The notes: generated by a model not told the origin, from the letters alone. DNA of 64,000 nucleotides from Bacteroidota bacterium (GCA_030147525.1 JASBVF010000028.1:1-64000); one strand, 5' to 3'. Positions 33,494 to 42,062 are shown, counted from the stretch's first letter. A program made the numbers and translations.

Positions 33494-34159
33494 CTATAGT
33501 CCGGAATACATTGCCTCGGCAAGGAATCCTTCGTTTTTCCTGAAAGTCAGTTTCAGCATCCTGCAGTACATGTAATGCTCCACATTATGGGTGTTCACTA
33601 TTCCGTCACTATCGAAAAAGTAAGGGCAGGGACCGCTCCTGTCCCTATTCTTGATGAAGTAAAGAAATGTAACAATTGGTTCATCGCCGTATCTTGAAGT
33701 GGGCGCATAACCTCTTATCGTTGGCAGTCCGATATTCTCAAGGAAAAAGGTAGTGTCCAATTGCCCGTAACACTGTGGCCGTTCTCCCCATAAAAATTTC
33801 TTTGTCAGGGTGTCTTCAAAGAATTGAACGAATTCCCCGTGGAAGGCTACCCTTTCCATGAAATCATTGCCTTCTTCTTGAAGGGTATAGATATCAACAC
33901 CGAGTTCGTTTTCCTCCGCAACAGGGTAGAATCGTCCAATGTACCTCCAGACCATTTTCTGGCAATCATTGAACTGGGAAGTATCCACGTTTTCGTGCCA
34001 GCCCGGTGGGGGAGGTGGAATGTCATTCCTATCGATTGGATAGTAAGTGATTGGCTCTGTTTCTTTCCCTTCGTCAGGAAAGGTGTGAACGGACGCCTCC
34101 CGATTGCAGTTGGCGGACAAAAGTATGGTTGCGACGGTAAATAGGCCTATCCATTTCAT
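33494..34159 (-). CDS. Small lipoprotein, C4 partner
   Basis: This 221-residue precursor has a lipobox-like start (WIGLFTVATILLSANCNRE). It contains a proline stretch (DIPPPPPGWHENVD) and a globular domain rich in aromatic residues (MVWRYIGRFYPVAEENE, FHGEFVQFFEDTLTKKFLWGERPQCYGQLD, GPCPYFFDSDGIVNTHNVEHYMYC). It was not recognised as a known family. It overlaps the C4 protease stop by four bases (ATGA), the same coupling seen in C3 and C5, so it is probably a co-expressed partner. Confidence 0.7.
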   Translation of the reverse strand: MKWIGLFTVATILLSANCNREASVHTFPDEGKETEPITYYPIDRNDIPPPPPGWHENVDTSQFNDCQKMVWRYIGRFYPVAEENELGVDIYTLQEEGNDFMERVAFHGEFVQFFEDTLTKKFLWGERPQCYGQLDTTFFLENIGLPTIRGYAPTSRYGDEPIVTFLYFIKNRDRSGPCPYFFDSDGIVNTHNVEHYMYCRMLKLTFRKNEGFLAEAMYSGL

Positions 34160-36942
34160 AATATCACGATTTTGTGGTGAGTATTTCCCTTGTCGGTTTG
34201 GACGGTCAACCAGTACGGACCTTTTGGCAAGTGCCCAAGGTCAATCTCAAATTGCCTTGAACCGACCTCATATCGTGACACTACATTCCCAGTCATGTTG
34301 TGCACAGTAAGGCTGTTTACCATTGTTTCCGCTGAAACGGTGATTGTGGCTCGGGTTGGGACAGGATAAATCTTGATACCACTTGCTTCATACATATCGT
34401 ATGTGGAGTTGATGATGCCACAATCCATGTTCGGCAAAACAGGAGAAACATTTACTGTTGTTCCGTTCTGCTCGCAGTCATAACCGCTGACCCGTTCGCT
34501 GGTGCCGAACACCCTGTTCGCACCGTCAATGTCCCTGCTGTGCAGGGAGTTTGCAGCCTGGGGGTGCATCATTGGGTCGGCACCTGACAATGTGCGGGCA
34601 TGGTTGAGCATGTGTGCATGCCCCAGTTCATGGACAAGTTTATTCCGGATGTTGGTAGGAGAAGAGTTGTTATAGAAGTCAGGGTCAATAATTACGTCTA
34701 AGTTTGTCATGATATACCCACCTTCGTCAAGGTTTGGGTCGTTCGTGCATTCAATTTCATAATAGGCTTGCATCACCATCAATGCTGCTTGTCCATTTTC
34801 AACTCCAACATTTTCAAGACTGACAACATTGATATTGTCAAGTGGGTCTGCAACAGCATTTACAAACCCTTCATTGACGGTAAAATCGATGTGGGTCTCA
34901 GGGCACCATATGTTCAGGGCTTCAGAAAACCTATTCCTTGCGGTAGTCTCATTCCATGATGCATTGGCAATGCTAAATTCGTAGCCATCTCTGAGGCCGA
35001 GCGAATGAGTATATTGGTCAGTCTGTTGGCGGTGTGCCAAAAGTGAGTAGGCAATGTCGAGCTTCTGGTCGTTTGATGAAGTCTTGTCCTTGTTGCACCT
35101 ATTCCTCACCTTTATTTTGCCGGATGCAGCTGGGCCATGTAGCCCCTGTAGGTGGTCAGTTGAAGGTATTTTGACCTTTATTTCAGTATTCGTCCAATGG
35201 ATGATGCCGTCCCAATAAAAGTCCCTATGGCCTGCGGCAATATATTGTGGATTGTCACCTATGACAAAATCGTCTCCATTGGTAAACAGGACCGTACAGA
35301 AAGTGCCAGCGCTGCCGTCAACCGGGTTTCCCCTTTCGTACACTCCGAAATTGCTGCCCTTTATGGTCAGTATTTGGTTATCCCCCGCCGCTGCAGGGGT
35401 GTTGTCCAACACCAATTCGTCAATTACGGGTGTGAACCCACTACAGTCATTGCAAACAATGGCGTTTTCTTGGTCATTGGCTATCACCGGGTCATATGCC
35501 ATGATATTTGGGAACACATTTGAGAAATGAAAGCTCTGTCCCTGCATATCGTCCTCCTCAAAATGTAATTGGGGGCTTAGGCCGCAATTGGCTTGTGGCA
35601 GGTTCAGCTTAATACGGCAAAGGGGGCGGGGAATAGATGTAAGTTCCGCTAAATCTCCAAAGTCGGATGACTCAATCACAACTTTAATCGTATTGGCATC
35701 TACGTCACTCTTGTCCACTGTATAACTATCATGCAATTGGAGAACAGTGCCAGGGTCACTGAACACTTGAAGATGAACTCCGGCGTTTTGGTTGGGGGTA
35801 AATACGTTGTCATCAAATGAAATAATCATTTCCGCTCTTTGGAGTTCCGTGTTGTCACTTGACGAGGCAAAAACGGTAAAACTATAATTGCCGATTTGGC
35901 TTTGGTAGGTCACCCCATCAATAGTATAAGTGATTCCAGAGGCATGCTCGGAAAACACTACGCCGAGTTTCCTTTTAATGAATTCTATCAGTCTGAAAGT
36001 AAGGGTTTCCCTTCCGCATAGGAATGTGCCAACAGCGCTTTCAATAGAAGCCAAAGTCGTATTCCCATTGGATATTTCCTGAAAGTCAATATCGGCAAGT
36101 GCAAAGGTAAACCTGCAAACGGGACTGAAACTGGTTCCAATCACTATCGTAGCATTCCCAGCCCCATTACTGGCAAGCGATACCAAAGCCTTGTCAAGGG
36201 TTAAATCCTGAATTGCAAGGTTATACGACGATTCGGCATTCCCGTCCAATAATTTGGGTGTGAAAACCTGATTGGCGGCGGCATAATTGCCAAAGACATT
36301 GTCCGCATAACTGAGTTCAAAGTCCAACGATTCGAGTGCTTTCGGCTCAATGTGGGTCTTCATCTCCACATCTATGTGTGCAGAATCGCCTGTTGCATTT
36401 ACATAGATGTTCCCAAACCTAATTTCGAGGATGCTAGATGATTCATTGTCCCCATAAAGGCAGGGAAGGGTGTCGTTGAGCAGGACGGAGGAATACCTGC
36501 CCATTTGCGCCTTGGTCTTTGAATACAAATTCCCGGCAAATTCACCCATGAGGCGGTGTGGCCTGTAAGAAACAACCCCATTGAGGCATTCTCCACACGT
36601 TTCCATTCCAACAACATAATTGTACCCCGGAATGAACCTACTCGAATGTGAGACTACCATCAGGCCGTTGCCGACTTGTCCGCCCCTTGTCAGAACAGGG
36701 ATTGAATCTTGCGTCAGCCAGCCTTTCATGAATTTTGTCGGCCTGAACCAATTTATGGTATAAACCATTTTCCTGTCAGCTGACCAGCGGCCTTCTTGGC
36801 TGCTGACCATGCCCTCAAATACAATTTCGCTTTCCCCAAAATCGGTAAAGTCTTGTGCTGAAACAATAATGCTGGTAAAAACCAACAGGCAAGTGAGCAA
36901 TTTTTGTAAAGACGGAAGCAAAGGTCTGTTTGTCTTTTTCAT
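34156..36942 (-). CDS. Large secreted matrixin-like metalloprotease, C4
   Basis: This 928-residue precursor has a signal peptide (LQKLLTCLLVFTSIIVSAQ). A long N-terminal region holds repeated cohesin/Ig-like beta segments. An IPT/TIG-type domain lies at about residues 510-610 (PVIDELVLDNTPAAAGDNQILTIKGSNFG). A metzincin domain follows with VHELGHAHMLNHA (HExxHxxxxNH variant: the third ligand is spaced as HELGHAHMLNH) and a Met-turn-like MMHP. A T9SS tail ends it (IYPVPTRATITVSA...GPYWLTVQT...KIVIL). It is the largest product in the array and leads cassette C4. Confidence 0.85.
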   Translation of the reverse strand: MKKTNRPLLPSLQKLLTCLLVFTSIIVSAQDFTDFGESEIVFEGMVSSQEGRWSADRKMVYTINWFRPTKFMKGWLTQDSIPVLTRGGQVGNGLMVVSHSSRFIPGYNYVVGMETCGECLNGVVSYRPHRLMGEFAGNLYSKTKAQMGRYSSVLLNDTLPCLYGDNESSSILEIRFGNIYVNATGDSAHIDVEMKTHIEPKALESLDFELSYADNVFGNYAAANQVFTPKLLDGNAESSYNLAIQDLTLDKALVSLASNGAGNATIVIGTSFSPVCRFTFALADIDFQEISNGNTTLASIESAVGTFLCGRETLTFRLIEFIKRKLGVVFSEHASGITYTIDGVTYQSQIGNYSFTVFASSSDNTELQRAEMIISFDDNVFTPNQNAGVHLQVFSDPGTVLQLHDSYTVDKSDVDANTIKVVIESSDFGDLAELTSIPRPLCRIKLNLPQANCGLSPQLHFEEDDMQGQSFHFSNVFPNIMAYDPVIANDQENAIVCNDCSGFTPVIDELVLDNTPAAAGDNQILTIKGSNFGVYERGNPVDGSAGTFCTVLFTNGDDFVIGDNPQYIAAGHRDFYWDGIIHWTNTEIKVKIPSTDHLQGLHGPAASGKIKVRNRCNKDKTSSNDQKLDIAYSLLAHRQQTDQYTHSLGLRDGYEFSIANASWNETTARNRFSEALNIWCPETHIDFTVNEGFVNAVADPLDNINVVSLENVGVENGQAALMVMQAYYEIECTNDPNLDEGGYIMTNLDVIIDPDFYNNSSPTNIRNKLVHELGHAHMLNHARTLSGADPMMHPQAANSLHSRDIDGANRVFGTSERVSGYDCEQNGTTVNVSPVLPNMDCGIINSTYDMYEASGIKIYPVPTRATITVSAETMVNSLTVHNMTGNVVSRYEVGSRQFEIDLGHLPKGPYWLTVQTDKGNTHHKIVIL

Positions 36943-37077
36943 AATCGGAATTTTTTAAAGTTAAAGGAATTATGGATTTACAAGTTATCTTGGAGCATTT
37001 TTGATTTATTTTTTTTTGTGGAACGACTTACAGTGGTTGCTATATTTCCGTTGGTTCTTTTCTTGTTTTATTTGATT

Positions 37078-37170
37078 GGCACTAACGGTTAGCACTGCCG
37101 CAGTCGCCGCCCTGCGTTGGGTTTGAGCGTTGGCTTTTGGCGGCGATTGGCGGCAGTGCGTTGTTCGACG
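37078..37170 (-). repeat. attC-like site of cassette C3
   Basis: Minus strand: box TCGTCGAAC, spacer AAC, outer stem GCACTGCCGC / GCGGCAGTGC, inner TCGCCGCC / GGCGGCGA, long loop with CCAACGCTC, spacer TAACC, box GTTAGTGCC. The AAC box pairs with the C3 leading box at 39930-39938. Confidence 0.9.
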
Positions 37171-37341
37171 ATTTTTTATTTTTATGATTAGCAGGTAGTT
37201 GTCAATCCTGTGCAGCATTAGAAGCCTACTTGTTAGAACAAATTTTGATTTTCGAATTGGCCGTGGTGGATTATATAACGTGTTCTGTAAAGTCGGACAG
37301 GAAGGAATAGGCAAGAATTGGTTTTAAGGACATGAAAGAAG

Positions 37342-37366
37342 GGTGTCCAGTAACTAACTGGACACC
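37342..37366 (-). terminator. Terminator at the end of C3
   Basis: GGTGTCCAGT and ACTGGACACC form a perfect 10-bp stem with a 5-base loop, just after the stop of the C3 lipoprotein gene (37373). A CTTCTTTC tail follows on the minus strand and a TTTTCTTT tail on the plus strand. Confidence 0.8.
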
Positions 37367-37372
37367 TTTTCT

Positions 37373-37915
37373 TTATTGAAAAATGTAATTTTCGTAAAAT
37401 ACACCTTGAAGCACAATGTTTTTAGGAAGACCAAGGTCTTTATTGCCATTCTTGGATGTTCTACAAAACTTGGCTTTAAACCGACCTTTTACTTCCATTT
37501 TAACAGTGTCCAAATACTCTACGTTAATAAAACCTTCATCGGCATCGGTCAATTCGTATTCATATCCTTCAACATCTTCATCGACTGTTTGATGAAAGGA
37601 TGTCCTTGCTTTCACGTACAAGATATTCTCAGTAGTTAGTTCAAACTCACCAGTATTGTAAGGCAAGCGACCAAATCCAAGAGAATTAATAAGCTGGCCT
37701 TGATTTCTCGATTGTGCAAAGACATAGTTCATCACTTTGTTGACGGTATCAAACTCAAGAAAAGGAAGATAATCAACTTCCTTTCCATTAAGGTAAACAA
37801 CCGACTCTCCCAATTCAACCTCATCTGGTAGCATGGCTTCGGGCGGGTCTTTTTCACATCCTGCAATCGCCAAGAGAATTACTAATGTGATTGATAAAAG
37901 CAATAACCTTTTCAT
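37373..37915 (-). CDS. Small lipoprotein, C3 partner (paralogue of C5)
   Basis: This 180-residue precursor has a lipobox (LSITLVILLAIAGCEKDP). It is the same length as the C5 lipoprotein and mostly identical to it, with most differences in the first half. The conserved second half (ASFHQTVDEDVEGYEYELTDADEGF, GRFKAKFCRTSKNGNKDLGLP) may be the binding surface. Its start overlaps the C3 protease stop by ATGA. A terminator follows, so the pair is a closed operon inside its cassette. Confidence 0.8.
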   Translation of the reverse strand: MKRLLLLSITLVILLAIAGCEKDPPEAMLPDEVELGESVVYLNGKEVDYLPFLEFDTVNKVMNYVFAQSRNQGQLINSLGFGRLPYNTGEFELTTENILYVKARTSFHQTVDEDVEGYEYELTDADEGFINVEYLDTVKMEVKGRFKAKFCRTSKNGNKDLGLPKNIVLQGVFYENYIFQ

Positions 37916-39747
37916 AATTTGACAAATTTGATTTTGATTGGCAAGTGCTGGTCTGGCTTTTTGACGGAAACGATGTAAACACCAGAACTGAAGTTGGCAA
38001 TGCTCAAAGATAGTTCATTACCATCTTCCTTGGTCGGGTACGATTTGGCAAAAACACGGCCATTCATATCAAGTATTGTTATAGTACTCCATTCATTTAT
38101 ACCCTTGACTGTCAGGGTTTCACTTGCTGGGTTAGGGGTCACCAATACTTGACCATCGCTGGGAACGTCTAAGTTTTGATTAGTGTTGGACGATGACCTT
38201 TCTTCAACACCCTTTCCACCACCAAAGCAAGTTACTCTGTGGATTTCAAAGAAATCCCAAGAGGCACTGTTATTGGCGTCAGTTACTGTTAGCCGTACAG
38301 TCGTCCACGTTCCGGGAAGCGTCGAGGCATTCATCAATATCCAGGAACTTGAAGTGCTAACCTGGGTATAGTTGCCAATTCCTGTCTCACTGACTTCCCA
38401 AAGATAGCTATAACCGTTTGAAGCTGGGATTACGCTTGATTGATAGGGTATATACTGTTGTGTACTGCAAACCTGCCCGGCTCCGGTAATTTCGACCTGA
38501 AACTGCGCTCCACCACCACCCGAAGGAGGCGGGTCATCACGAAAGCAGCAGACCTTACCAGCCCTTTCATTTATTTTCTTTGCGTTGTTGTTGTCGTCGT
38601 TTCCCGTGGCAAGCCCCATGAACGGAGTATCAGGATTAGACCACCTACCTATTCTTGTTTGAGCCGCTTGACAAGTCAACTGCGTCATGGTTGTTTTCAT
38701 GGTAGTGCCTACCAGAAAACCATGGTGTTTGGTAGCATTTTGACAAGCACCGACATTACAGGTACTGCATCTTTGATGCCTTCCACCAAGTAAATGCCCA
38801 ACCTCATGGGTAGCAGTCATGGTTCCATCGCCTGCTGGTACAATTTCAGCCACAGCATAAGCTCTTTTGTTGCTTGCCGTTTGGTCTGCGATTCCAATAG
38901 CACTTAACCCGGGGTGGGGACCTGTTAACAGGACTACTATATCTGCATAACTTGCATCACGCAAATTTTTTGCGGTTGAATTATCACAAACATCTTTCAA
39001 ATCATCTTTGATATCAGAGTTTTCAACGAAACCGGGCAACAATGCAACATTGGCTTGTACAAAAATTGCATCAACCCCACTTGCGTTGCCTGTAGAGTTG
39101 AGTTCTGATATTACTGTTTGGGCAACAGTAGCCGGGACAGACGCACCTGCTGCTGCGGCTGGGGTGAATAGGAACAGTACCCTAATAATATTGGCTTGGC
39201 AGCCTCCTCTTTCCTCAACCTCATCGTCTTCCAAGTCGTCTTGGTCAGATTCAGTGCCACAGGAATCCTGTCCTTTCATTATTTCCTTGTCATATCGAAC
39301 GAGAATAATTCTTGTCGTAGAAAGGCTGATTATCCCGTAATAATTGTCAGAAGCCGAAAGATAGGCGTTTCCCGCTACGCCATCTTGCCATTTATATATT
39401 TTGAAGTAGCTGCCGTCAAGGTTGTAACCCACCCAATTGTAAGTTCCGGGCTGCTCGGAATAGGGAAAGTCAGCCTCAAAGGTTGTTGAGGCTTCGTTTG
39501 GCAAGTTGGCTTGGAGCAGCCTGCCGTTCAAGGCGCTGTCAAAATTGTCAATTGAAATGTGCCAATAGTTCAATACTACTGGCTGCTGAACAATCTGGTT
39601 GAGTTTCGATTGTTCTGAACTGGTCAGCGAAGAGGAGGGGACGCTGAGAACTTGCAAAAAGGAGTTTTGGGCTTTCCCTGCCAACGGCAAAAATAGCAGG
39701 AAAAGCACGATGGCTCTGATGGTCTGATGAATTAAGACTTTGTTCAT
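37912..39747 (-). CDS. Secreted M12B-like metzincin, C3 (paralogue of C5)
   Basis: This 611-residue precursor has a signal peptide (RAIVLFLLFLPLAGKAQ). The zinc motif is HEVGHLLGGRH (HExxHxxGxxH), followed by CSTCNVGAC and a Met-turn candidate TTMTQLTC. A conserved C-terminal block shared with C5 (SSSWILMNASTLPGTWTTVRLTVTDANN) precedes the T9SS tail (VTPNPASETLTVKG...GVYIVSVKKPDQ...IKFVKL). The protein is homologous to the C5 protease throughout. Two copies in one array imply duplication of a whole cassette, or parallel recruitment from one family. Confidence 0.9.
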   Translation of the reverse strand: MNKVLIHQTIRAIVLFLLFLPLAGKAQNSFLQVLSVPSSSLTSSEQSKLNQIVQQPVVLNYWHISIDNFDSALNGRLLQANLPNEASTTFEADFPYSEQPGTYNWVGYNLDGSYFKIYKWQDGVAGNAYLSASDNYYGIISLSTTRIILVRYDKEIMKGQDSCGTESDQDDLEDDEVEERGGCQANIIRVLFLFTPAAAAGASVPATVAQTVISELNSTGNASGVDAIFVQANVALLPGFVENSDIKDDLKDVCDNSTAKNLRDASYADIVVLLTGPHPGLSAIGIADQTASNKRAYAVAEIVPAGDGTMTATHEVGHLLGGRHQRCSTCNVGACQNATKHHGFLVGTTMKTTMTQLTCQAAQTRIGRWSNPDTPFMGLATGNDDNNNAKKINERAGKVCCFRDDPPPSGGGGAQFQVEITGAGQVCSTQQYIPYQSSVIPASNGYSYLWEVSETGIGNYTQVSTSSSWILMNASTLPGTWTTVRLTVTDANNSASWDFFEIHRVTCFGGGKGVEERSSSNTNQNLDVPSDGQVLVTPNPASETLTVKGINEWSTITILDMNGRVFAKSYPTKEDGNELSLSIANFSSGVYIVSVKKPDQHLPIKIKFVKL

Positions 39748-39930
39748 CTTATTTGGAATTACTTTACCGAATGACGGATTCGGCGACCGTTGAATGCTTT
39801 TACCTAATCAGAAGGCATTGGCATTGCATCTTGATTGCTTCAACCCCTCAAGGGCGGCGAAGCATTTTATTTTCATTATTTTTAATTTTATTTTATTCGA
39901 CGTCTTGCTGGGTTTTATTTTATTTTGTTT
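39748..39930 (-). promoter_or_regulatory. Conserved leader of the C3 protease gene
   Basis: This matches the C5 leader in order and spacing, with the hairpin CCGAAT-CCGTC-ATTCGG just before the start and the block CCCAGCAAGACGTCG further up. It begins at the C3 leading GTTCGACGA box. Confidence 0.6.
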
Positions 39931-40001
39931 CGTCGAACGGTCTGTGCCGGCGCAGTAGCCAGCTTTTGCTGGCTATTGCCGCTGGCACATTGTTACCGCC
40001 A
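39931..40001 (-). repeat. attC-like site of cassette C2
   Basis: Minus strand: box GGCGGTAAC, spacer AAT, outer stem GTGCCAGCG / CGCCGGCAC, inner AGCCAGC / GCTGGCT with loop AAAA, spacer AGACC, box GTTCGACGA. The AAC box pairs with the C2 leading box at 40912-40920. Confidence 0.9.
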
Positions 40002-40019
40002 GCGTTTATTTTCTATTTT

Positions 40020-40877
40020 TTAATAAGAGCGTATTTTCACAACTTGAAATGATTTTCTTTCATCCTTGCATTCAATGCTAATAAAATAGGCTCCTTCAGC
40101 CAAACCGCTGAAATCGATTTGATGGATTAGGCTCGTGTCCATATCTTTAGATATAACCAATTGTCCGAGAGGGTTATACACCTTAATAATCCCGCCTGGT
40201 ATTTGGCTTTGCAGGTTGATTTGTATATAATCAACAACTGGGTTTGGGGAGTATGAGATATCTTTAAACCTTTTACAATTCACATTTTCTTTTGGTACTG
40301 AATAGATAGCAAAGTTGTCAATTTGATTCCAGCCTGCACTTCCATGTTTCAATCTGGCCGTAATATATTTTGAATGTCCAATAGGTGAAAAAACAAATTT
40401 CCCTTCATCCCAGCTCTTTGATATGGGTTTAAAATATGTAATCGTTGTTCCAAAGATAGAATCGACTTCTGATTCCCCAATTTCAAGTTGTGCAGGAGTG
40501 TTTTCATATACAGTATTAGCAAACACAAAAAAAGACAATTCATAACTTTTGTTCGGAGATAATGGCTCGCTCAGTTCAATGGATATTGCGTCGGATGTGC
40601 CAATATTGTCACTGTTCAACCCTAAGCACCAATTGCCACTTTTAGGAGTCACCATACAATCAAATGTCTGCAAGTCAATCTCTCCAATTAATTCACCAAA
40701 CACTTGCTTTTTACCTATGGCTTTTATATGCTTTATTCGTTGGTTGAAAATACTGTCGGTAAGATTATATTCACAAATAGTTGCAAAATTATCTTCAAAA
40801 TCACCATTAATGAAATGTTGGGCAAAGCCAAATTGGCTCAAAAGGCAAAATGCTATATAGAAGATTTTTTTTTCCAT
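40020..40877 (-). CDS. Secreted carbohydrate-module-like T9SS protein, C2
   Basis: The ATG at 40877 is preferred over a TTG three codons upstream. The 285-residue precursor has a signal peptide (IFYIAFCLLSQFGFAQ). The middle looks like a beta-sandwich of the carbohydrate-binding or discoidin type (NGDFEDNFA, LSPNKSYELSFFVFANTV, KYITARLKHGSAGWNQIDNFAIY). The T9SS tail is clear (SYSPNPVVDYIQINL...GAYFISIEC...QVVKIRSY). It is the only gene of C2 and lacks a partner gene. The function is unknown. Confidence 0.75.
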   Translation of the reverse strand: MEKKIFYIAFCLLSQFGFAQHFINGDFEDNFATICEYNLTDSIFNQRIKHIKAIGKKQVFGELIGEIDLQTFDCMVTPKSGNWCLGLNSDNIGTSDAISIELSEPLSPNKSYELSFFVFANTVYENTPAQLEIGESEVDSIFGTTITYFKPISKSWDEGKFVFSPIGHSKYITARLKHGSAGWNQIDNFAIYSVPKENVNCKRFKDISYSPNPVVDYIQINLQSQIPGGIIKVYNPLGQLVISKDMDTSLIHQIDFSGLAEGAYFISIECKDERKSFQVVKIRSY

Positions 40878-40910
40878 ATTTAGCAAATATATTGGGTTGT
40901 CTTTTTCGTT

Positions 40911-40983
40911 GGCGGTAACGTGCCGTATATGCGTAGTGCGACCGTTTAGGGAGCATTATCGCATATACATTGTTGTAGCCAGT
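40911..40983 (-). repeat. attC-like site of cassette C1
   Basis: Minus strand: box TGGCTACAAC, spacer AAT, outer stem GTATATGCG / CGCATATAC, loop with CTAAACGG, spacer GGCAC, box GTTACCGCC. The AAC box pairs with the C1 leading box at 42063-42072. The C1 HxlR gene ends inside this site. Confidence 0.9.
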
Positions 40984-41396
40984 TTTTCTTTATAATTTTT
41001 TTTTAATCTTTCTATGAACTCTGCCTTATTAGTTTTCATAAGTTCAAGTTCATCACTTTGTCTCATAATTGGATTGAATTCCCGTAAATTTTGGTCGCTC
41101 CAAATTGCCAATTCTACAATCGCAGGTATCAGAGATAATCCTTTGTCAGTTAAATGATACAGTTTAGTCTTCTTGTTAGTAGGATGGTTTTTTCTCTCAA
41201 TAAGTCCGTTTTGCTCTAAACATTTGAGTTTCAAAGTAAGGATACTGGTAGAAATAGCTTCATCACTTTCGATAAAGTCTTTGAACGTTTCCATTTCCTG
41301 GATTATCATCTGCTTAATAATTATCAGCAACCATTTGTCTCCTAAAACGTCAACGGCTGTAGTAATCGGGCAGTCACATCTAAATTCTTGGTTCAT
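40956..41396 (-). CDS. HxlR-family transcriptional regulator, C1
   Basis: The ATG at 41396 is preferred over a TTG three codons upstream. The 146-residue winged-helix protein has the HxlR signature: CDCPITTAVDVLGDKWLLIIIKQM at the N-terminus, then ISTSILTLKLKCLEQNGLIERK (recognition helix and wing) and YHLTDKGLSLIPAI. The N-terminal cysteines (CDC) often sense electrophiles or oxidants in this family. It is divergent from a membrane protein gene, with a palindromic operator between them. The stop codon lies within the attC-like site, so the last residues (LATTMYMR) are encoded by the site's stem. Confidence 0.9.
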   Translation of the reverse strand: MNQEFRCDCPITTAVDVLGDKWLLIIIKQMIIQEMETFKDFIESDEAISTSILTLKLKCLEQNGLIERKNHPTNKKTKLYHLTDKGLSLIPAIVELAIWSDQNLREFNPIMRQSDELELMKTNKAEFIERLKKNYKEKLATTMYMR

Positions 41397-41437
41397 AATT
41401 ATCAAAGTTGAAATCCAATAGATAAAAAAACATATTT

Positions 41438-41460
41438 ATTACTTTGGAATCCGAAGTAAT
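41438..41460. promoter_or_regulatory. Palindromic operator in the C1 divergent promoter
   Basis: ATTACTTTGG-AAT-CCGAAGTAAT is a near-perfect inverted repeat. It overlaps the TTTG -33 element of the membrane protein gene. A third half-site (CCAAAAGTAAT) lies at 41481-41491. Its position between an HxlR gene and its divergent neighbour makes it the likely HxlR binding site. Confidence 0.75.
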
Positions 41461-41472
41461 TATCTATTTTTG
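41443..41472 (+). promoter_or_regulatory. Bacteroidota promoter of the C1 membrane protein gene
   Basis: A TTTG -33 element (41443-41446) is followed after 18 bases by TATTTTTG (41465-41472), an exact TAnnTTTG box. The start codon lies 41 bases further on. Confidence 0.75.
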
Positions 41473-41512
41473 CTTCGTAACCAAAAGTAATAAATATTTA
41501 ACAAGATACATT

Positions 41513-42049
41513 ATGAGCGAAATTCAAATTTCAACTTTAGGTCTGGTTTTATCTATCATTCCTGTTACACTTCACGGAATTGAAGTATTATTTCCTATGC
41601 AAGCTCGATTGATTGTCAATTGGGTGTTACCTTTCTTTGGATTTAAAGCCCCAAATGGTGAAACAGCTTTGACAAAAGATGAACAACTCACGATGCTTGA
41701 TGCTGCATTAAACGCTTCTCCAAAGGAAAAATTTACCAATGCAAAAGACTACATTTTTCTTTTAATTTTTGAGCAACGTCAAGGAGCTATTGGTTTTATA
41801 GCAGTTGCTATAGGTGCTATTTATGGAATAGGGCTTGAGCTTGCTGCACGACAACCCTTGCATCTTCTTTTTGGAGTTGTTGCGGTTTTGATGATGTTGG
41901 TCAATGCTAATCAAGCAGGTTTTTTGCCGTTTTTTGGTAAGCACCCAAAGGTTTCGAAACACGGTAAAAATGTTGGGATTATTTTCACACCATTTTGGTT
42001 AGTCGTTGCTCTGTTGAATTGGTTAGCTTTCTCTTATGTGATGTCTTAG
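41513..42049 (+). CDS. Integral membrane protein under HxlR control, C1
   Basis: The ATG at 41513 is preferred; an upstream in-frame ATG at 41444 overlaps the operator and promoter. The 178-residue protein has about four hydrophobic segments (LGLVLSIIPVTLHGIEVLF, YIFLLIFEQ..., IGFIAVAIGAIYGIGLEL, LLFGVVAVLMMLVNA, FWLVVALLNWLAF). No family was recognised with confidence. It is the only plus-strand gene of the array and, with HxlR, forms a self-contained regulated module in one cassette. A role in tolerance to a small toxic compound is typical for HxlR targets but is unproven here. Confidence 0.7.
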   Translation: MSEIQISTLGLVLSIIPVTLHGIEVLFPMQARLIVNWVLPFFGFKAPNGETALTKDEQLTMLDAALNASPKEKFTNAKDYIFLLIFEQRQGAIGFIAVAIGAIYGIGLELAARQPLHLLFGVVAVLMMLVNANQAGFLPFFGKHPKVSKHGKNVGIIFTPFWLVVALLNWLAFSYVMS

Positions 42050-42062
42050 TTTTTTTTCTAAT

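Noticed and set aside
12296-40983. The 12 palindromes as ordinary terminators or IS terminal repeats
   Set aside because: They lack consistent T-runs, separate terminators exist within cassettes, no transposase lies in the units, and box complementarity follows cassettes rather than single sites.
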